Below, one piece after another: positions 59,005 to 64,000 of a stretch of DNA of 64,000 nucleotides (position 1 is its first letter; each line of letters begins with the position of its first letter). Where the stretch lies: positions 1 to 64,000 of the forward strand of contig MU394093.1 in NCBI GenBank assembly GCA_022578605.1, read 5' to 3'. This stretch comes from Camillea tinctor (Eukaryota > Ascomycota > Sordariomycetes > Xylariales > Xylariaceae). Made by a program: the position numbers and the translations under genes. The notes below the pieces were generated by a model. That model saw only the letters and a list, made by a program, of their open reading frames with translations, had not been told where the DNA came from and made no database searches.

Positions 59005-61153
59005 CTTTGGTTTCTTTGGTTGCCTTTACAATTTGCCTTGGAGAAGAAAGTAAAAGAAATTGATCTCTTATTTTGATTAATTGGGTAGCAATTGGTTCGG
59101 GAATTTCAGTAAAGAGGGAATAAAAAAAAAAGAAAAGAGAAGAGAGGGGTAAAGCAGAAAGGGGTAAAGGGAAGAAGAGTGTGGGAGTTGGTTCAACTTC
59201 GAAAATGAACTTGATGGAAGAGTCGGGAAGAATAATGGAGAGAGGTTTCAGGGTATCGTGACGTCTCTATGATTACCTATAGTAATACCTCCAGTGATAC
59301 CTCCCTAACATTCAACAAATTTTACAACAACAAAACTTTCACGATCATTAGGTAGGGAAGTACTATCACCATTAACAACTCACATACACGTAAACGTAAA
59401 ACTCTCGCCTCGTGATGAACAAGTTGTAACGTTGGTGGGGTTCGGATCTGCCTGTGCTGCCGTGGTATACATAGGACCCTGAACCTTCTTACACGAGTTA
59501 CAGACTTACACGGCATGCGGTTTTCCAAAATAGGAAATCCGACGGCAAATAGTCAAGTCAGCTCAAGATGAACAAACCGCTTCTCCCACACTTCCTTACC
59601 CCTCTTAGTGTGTAGCTTCCCTCTACCGCTTCTTTCTTCCTTTCCTTCTTTTTGTATTCCTTCCATGGAGCATGGATATTAGTGTACCTTGTAGTGTAAG
59701 ACAAGACCTCTCCCGATATCGTCGGTAATACGTAGATGATGCGTCGTTTGCCTCCCCCTTCTCCTTCTATTTTGATTTTTTTCCTGTTTGCCTGAACCAC
59801 CCCCCCTTTCTCTGGTCTTCCTTATTCTCCCCCTCTTCTTTCCATTGACCCCTCCAAGAGCCTTTACCAGCTTCCTTCATTTCTTCTTCTTCTCTTGGTT
59901 ATTGTTTCTTCTTTCTCTTCACCCCTCTGCTCCACCTACCTCCACTACAACTACCCAGGTACTCCGTACCTCCCCACCCGCTTTTACCCTTCCCCACCTT
60001 TTTCTTTCCCCTATAGGCATTTCCCCACTCCGGTTATCCATCCCCGTGGTGCCCCCCCAAATACCCATATGTACCTTAAACTAGTTGTATCCAAAACTAG
60101 TGACAAGCCAACGTAGGTTAGAACAACTTCTCCAGCTTTTTTATTTTATGTGTCTTATCAAATACTATCCCCAAGTTCAACAATTGACGTTCTCGCCTCG
60201 TCTATTGATTTGGGTTTCCCTGTCACTAGTGTAGGTTAACCTAGTGTACTTAGTCTCGTGGAGTTATTGTTCTCTGTTTTTCTCGAAACGGGTATTCCTA
60301 ATACAGCAATCACAGCAAGCAGCCAAGCCAGCCCCGAACCTATACTAACCTAAGCTAGTGTAGCGTAGGCTTTCGTGTGGTAAACTTAAAAACCGATGAC
60401 CTAGAGACTAGGGTGGGTTTGTCTTGGCAAGGGAAGGTCTGGATCTGGTACTGGGATCTACTATGGTAACTGGGTATAAGTCCCCTATTTTTATAGTAGA
60501 GGGGCCTGTACCATAACCAAAACCTACAACTTACAACCACAACACCAACCAACCCAACTCAACCACTTTAATCGGTTTACTCACCGAAAGAAAAGAAAAC
60601 CCCCCCTCGTAATCCAGTTCCATAATCATAAAAAAAAAAGTTGTCCTCGTGAGCGGAAGAAAATGGGGAATGGGGCCTGAAGAGCTTTAACCCCTTACGC
60701 AGTTCCGTCAGCAGTTTGTCCCTGTAAATCTCTGGTTCCCTTTCTCTTGTCTGGGACAAGGTTATAACGCCGGCAGACCTCACGAGAGCTTCCCTGTTCT
60801 TCTTTCGGTCTTCAGTCCTCTCTTTCTTACATCACACGTATACATACATACCACACATACATACTATACATATACACTTACACACCCACATACATATCTG
60901 TGCACCCCCCCTTTACTCCTCCCTCTTGTTTCTGTCTGTCTTACCGTTTCCCCCCTCCCTCTCCTCTTCCTCCTTCTCTTGTTCCTTCTCTTGTTCCTCA
61001 CTTTCTCTATTCACTTGTCTTAGTAGCTAGTGCAAATACTAGTACTCAGAAAACACAACCTACTGCAGTTGAGGCCGTACTTCAATATCATTCCATATCA
61101 TCTTTCTGTATAATTAATTCCTCGATACCCCCGAGTGTCGCATTCTCTTGATA
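59005..61153. promoter_or_regulatory. Divergent 2.1-kb promoter region, RpiB-like/DAK-like
   Basis: The two cluster genes are transcribed away from this region, so it likely carries their common control sites. It has several long pyrimidine tracts (about 59810-59940, 59985-60010, 60903-61015) and CATACATA-type repeats at 60840-60895. No coding frame with features was found, and I cannot name an operator. Confidence 0.5.
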
Positions 61154-62926
61154 ATGTCGAAGCGCCATCTCTTCCAGTCCCCAGATGGACTAGTCAACAA
61201 GTGTCTTCGAGGCCTTATCTCCTACAACCCCTCCCTTGGTTTAGATGAGACCAACCGAGTAGTATTTGACACCAAGTACGACCCGTCAAAGGTTGCTCTA
61301 ATCAGTGGAGGAGGTTCAGGCCACGAGCCTGCGTGGTCGGGGTATGTAGGCACGAACCTTCTCGCGTCCTCGGTCGCGGGTGATATCTTCGCCTCTCCCA
61401 GCACAAAACAGATTGTAGCCGCCATTGATGCTGTCCCTTCGGAGAAGGGATCCATCCTGGTCGTTACCAACTACACTGGCGACTGCTTGCACTTTGGTCT
61501 AGCGAACGAGAAGGCCATTGCCAGAGGACACAAGTGTCGCATGATCATCTGTGGCGATGACGTCTCGGTCGGCAGAAAGGGCAGCCTAGTTGGCCGCCGT
61601 GGCTTGGCCGGACAACTCAGCGTCCTTAAGGTAATGGGAGGTGCGTCGGGTGCGGGCGGATCACTTGACCAGGTTTACGACCTCGGTGTCGCTTTCTCTC
61701 AGCAAATTGTTTCCATTGCTGCCACGCTAGACCACTGTCACGTCCCAGGACGGGCGGAACACGCTCAGTTGTCGGAGAACGAGATAGAAATTGGCACTGG
61801 CCCTCACAACGAGCCGGGCTACAAGAAGCTGTCTCCCGCGCCGTCTCCACAGGAGCTCGTCCGCCAGATCTTGACATATTGCCTGGACGAGAAGGATCCC
61901 GAACGGGGTTACGTCAAATTCGCAGATGGAGACGAAGTCCTGCTGCTCCTCAGCAACTATGGTGGTATATCGTATCTCGAGCAGGGCGCTCTTGTAGACG
62001 AGCTTCTTGAGCAGCTAGCCGCAGCATGGAAGATTTCGCCAGTGCGCATCTGCGCCGGCTTTCTCGAGACGTCGCTCAATGCGCCGGCATTTTCTGTCTC
62101 CCTCGTCAACATCACGGCGGCGGCGCGCAACTGCTCGTACTCAGCCGAGGATATCAAGAGCTTTATCGACGCTAAGACCAACACTCACTGGGAGTCTATG
62201 ACGGGTTCTCAGGCCGAGCGTCGCACTAGACAGCAGCAATTCGTGCCGTCTCCTAAAGAGCCGCGTAAAGTCGTTGATGATGCGAAGGACCTAAAGATCG
62301 AGCCGGCACTCCTAGAGAAGATGTTGCGCACTGCGTGCAACGCCATTGTAGAAGCTGAGCCCGACCTGACCAAATGGGACACCGTCATGGGCGACGGTGA
62401 CTGCGGCGAGACGCTCAAAACGGGCGCGACTAGCCTGCTCGTGTCGCTGGACAAGAAGCTCGCGGCCAATGGTTCCGTCGTCGCCGTGCTCCAGGATCTC
62501 GAGGAGATCGTTGAGGGCAAGATGGGAGGCACGCTCGGCGGTATCCTAGGAATCTTCTTCGTGTCGCTGCGAACGGCGCTCGAGGAGAACGTCAGCCTAG
62601 CCAAGAGCCAGGGCATCCCGCAGCTGTGGGCCAAAGCCGTCAAGACGGCGCTGGACAATCTGGGCCGCTACACGCCTGCCAAGGTGGGCGACCGCACGGT
62701 CATGGATACGCTGATCCCGTTCGCCGACAGCATGGCGCAGACGGGCAACTTTGCCGACGGCGTGGCCGCGGCGGTCAAGGGCGCGGAGCTGACCAAAACG
62801 CTGAAGCCAAGACTAGGCCGCGCGACCTACGTCGCGGCTGGCGAGGATGCTAGCAAGGGGCTGCCGCCTGACCCTGGTGCTTGGGGCGCTATGGTCGCCA
62901 TCAAGGGGTTGCAGGACGGTTTGTAA
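61154..62926 (+). CDS. DAK-family kinase, probably L-erythrulose kinase (EYK1/LerK type)
   Basis: An intronless 590-residue protein from the ATG at 61154. The DhaK substrate domain (about 1-340) has GGGSGHEP (52-59), TGDCLHFGLAN, and the covalent-binding His of CHVPGR (about 196). The DhaL ATP domain (about 385-588) has MGDGDCGETLKTGA with the metal-binding aspartates, GGTLGGILGIFF and GDRTVMDTLIPF. This is the single-chain, ATP-dependent DAK architecture. Ordinary dihydroxyacetone kinases read SLDMPGFS or similar in the sugar pocket; here it is SLNAPAFSVSL, which I associate with erythrulose kinases. Expected reaction: L-erythrulose plus ATP to L-erythrulose 1-phosphate. Dihydroxyacetone phosphorylation remains possible. 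The gene is GC-rich in its second half and starts after a long CT-rich leader. Confidence 0.9.
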   Translation: MSKRHLFQSPDGLVNKCLRGLISYNPSLGLDETNRVVFDTKYDPSKVALISGGGSGHEPAWSGYVGTNLLASSVAGDIFASPSTKQIVAAIDAVPSEKGSILVVTNYTGDCLHFGLANEKAIARGHKCRMIICGDDVSVGRKGSLVGRRGLAGQLSVLKVMGGASGAGGSLDQVYDLGVAFSQQIVSIAATLDHCHVPGRAEHAQLSENEIEIGTGPHNEPGYKKLSPAPSPQELVRQILTYCLDEKDPERGYVKFADGDEVLLLLSNYGGISYLEQGALVDELLEQLAAAWKISPVRICAGFLETSLNAPAFSVSLVNITAAARNCSYSAEDIKSFIDAKTNTHWESMTGSQAERRTRQQQFVPSPKEPRKVVDDAKDLKIEPALLEKMLRTACNAIVEAEPDLTKWDTVMGDGDCGETLKTGATSLLVSLDKKLAANGSVVAVLQDLEEIVEGKMGGTLGGILGIFFVSLRTALEENVSLAKSQGIPQLWAKAVKTALDNLGRYTPAKVGDRTVMDTLIPFADSMAQTGNFADGVAAAVKGAELTKTLKPRLGRATYVAAGEDASKGLPPDPGAWGAMVAIKGLQDGL

Positions 62927-63616
62927 GAAGGAACTTATATGTATCTTAGTTTAGAAGGGAATCGCAAGGAAACGGGATGAATGGGGAAGGCATGGTTTAA
63001 AAGAAACGAAAAGAAAAACCTTGAAGACACAAATGATCTGTCTGTCGAGGGTAACGAAAAGGGATTCGGCCGGCGTCTTTTCAGCGGTCCACTTGGTAAG
63101 TACGGAGTAGGTTAGCAATAATGACATTGGATTCATCTATAATGACAATTCCGAAGTTGTCGGGAGATAATTCGCTACTGGTGTTGATGTTACGATTCGT
63201 TTCTGTTGCCATTTATATGAATAAATTCCCTCCGTACATAATAATATATTTGGCTTGATCTATGCCATAGTCTTAGGTTCCTTTCGTACACCTAGGTATT
63301 TAGGTATCCTATGCAATATTATCATTTCGGCTTTCCGATTTATTATTACCTACGATTCAGCCCCCCTCCCCCCTTTTTTCTCCTTCCCTATTCCTCTTAG
63401 CCACCAAGCCGTGAAGAAACAGCAATGATGATCCCCGTTTCTAGTGATACTGAAAATATATGGCGTTCGAAGATGAAAAATGCATAGATCCTACTTATAA
63501 AATACTAAGAATCAGAGATTAGTTCGGAGTTCAAGTAATTAAAACAATCTCTATCTGAGCATCGAGTGCTTATTTATATCATGGTGCTATTCGTAACTTG
63601 TTCTATGTATCTATAA
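62927..63616. other. Convergent 3' spacer, DAK-like to dehydrogenase
   Basis: 3' ends of two converging genes; one ACCTAGGT octamer at 63290. No gene seen. Confidence 0.6.
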
Positions 63617-64000
63617 TTACAAACCCCAAAGCGTCGTCACCGCAGCTCTAGGCAGCTTTTCAACATTTGTCGGTGCGTGCTGTAGTGCCAGTCGTATAAG
63701 ACTGAGTGCCTGACTGCCCAGGAAAACGGGCACCTTCAGTCTCTGAGCCTCAGCAACCGCCTCCTGGAGTTGCCTCTCAAGATCTCCGAGGCTCTCTCCC
63801 CCTTCTAATGCCACTAGCGCCTCGCCTCGGCACAGCTTCATCATCTCCGGGCCTACATTCTTGAAAACAGTGCTGCCCCCGGCCGCGTTCACGCACAGCT
63901 CGTAAACCTGGTCAAGATCTAACTGGCACCGCTTCGCGAAAGCGATCGCCTCCGCCGCGGCGCACAGATATATGCCCTTCAGCAGGGCCAGCACGAGCTT
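63617..64000 (-). CDS. 3' end of a 6PGDH-like dehydrogenase (L-threonate dehydrogenase type), partial
   Basis: The open frame runs off the right edge; only the last 127 residues are present. KLVLALLKGIYLCAAAEAIA at the edge holds the conserved Lys and the all-helical C-terminal domain of beta-hydroxyacid dehydrogenases. LDLDQVYELCVNAAGGSTVF follows, as in LtnD, 3-hydroxyisobutyrate and tartronate-semialdehyde reductases. The NAD-binding Rossmann part would lie beyond the window. LtnD oxidises L-threonate; in this neighbourhood a four-carbon acid or polyol derivative is a reasonable substrate, but the family is broad. It may also be the C-terminal part of a larger fusion, since fungi have LtnD fused to other domains. 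Confidence 0.75.
   Translation of the reverse strand, partial: KLVLALLKGIYLCAAAEAIAFAKRCQLDLDQVYELCVNAAGGSTVFKNVGPEMMKLCRGEALVALEGGESLGDLERQLQEAVAEAQRLKVPVFLGSQALSLIRLALQHAPTNVEKLPRAAVTTLWGL

Overview
The window is nuclear DNA of a filamentous ascomycete (Pezizomycotina, most likely Sordariomycetes; a Xylariales-like genome is a guess). The genes have short introns (mostly 50-130 bp) with GTAAGT-like donors, CTAAC-like branch sites and TAG/CAG acceptors. Conserved single-copy eukaryotic genes are scattered on both strands among AT-rich, gene-poor stretches that carry decayed LTR retrotransposons. I see no rRNA, tRNA, CRISPR or prokaryotic operon signal.

Layout. 1-11 kb: a five-exon ankyrin-repeat protein, a small secreted SnoaL-like protein, AT-rich DNA with solo LTRs, an intronless NfsA-type nitroreductase and an F-box-like protein. 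12-26.5 kb: a housekeeping block with GUF1 (mitochondrial EF4), MAD2 (spindle checkpoint), UBP14 (isopeptidase T), ISU1 (Fe-S scaffold), DBP3 (ribosome-biogenesis helicase) and RFT1 (lipid-linked oligosaccharide flippase factor). 26.5-34 kb: a gene-poor stretch with a G-rich minisatellite, a hexose-type sugar transporter and a fungal protein of unknown function. 35-39 kb: a convergent pair, a homogentisate dioxygenase-family enzyme and a carotenoid/stilbene-type cleavage oxygenase. 39-48.8 kb: almost 10 kb without a recognisable gene, AT-rich, with nested solo LTRs. 48.8-54.6 kb: a very large, low-complexity MIT-domain protein. 55.7-64 kb: a sugar-catabolic neighbourhood with a TIM-barrel isomerase of the erythrulose-phosphate type, an RpiB-type isomerase, a DAK-family kinase and, cut by the right edge, a 6-phosphogluconate-dehydrogenase-like (threonate-dehydrogenase-like) enzyme.

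The last region is the most coherent system. A kinase, a TPI-like isomerase and an RpiB-like isomerase are the three steps that turn L-erythrulose into D-erythrose 4-phosphate in bacterial tetritol catabolism and in the Yarrowia erythritol pathway (EYK1, EYI1, EYI2). The nearby dehydrogenase suggests the cluster continues to the right with tetritol or tetronate oxidation.

Many genes here are split. The gene models below were assembled by hand from splice signals and reading-frame continuity and fit the protein families. Coordinates span start to stop codon; exon limits are in the evidence. Intergenic notes rest on visual reading only.
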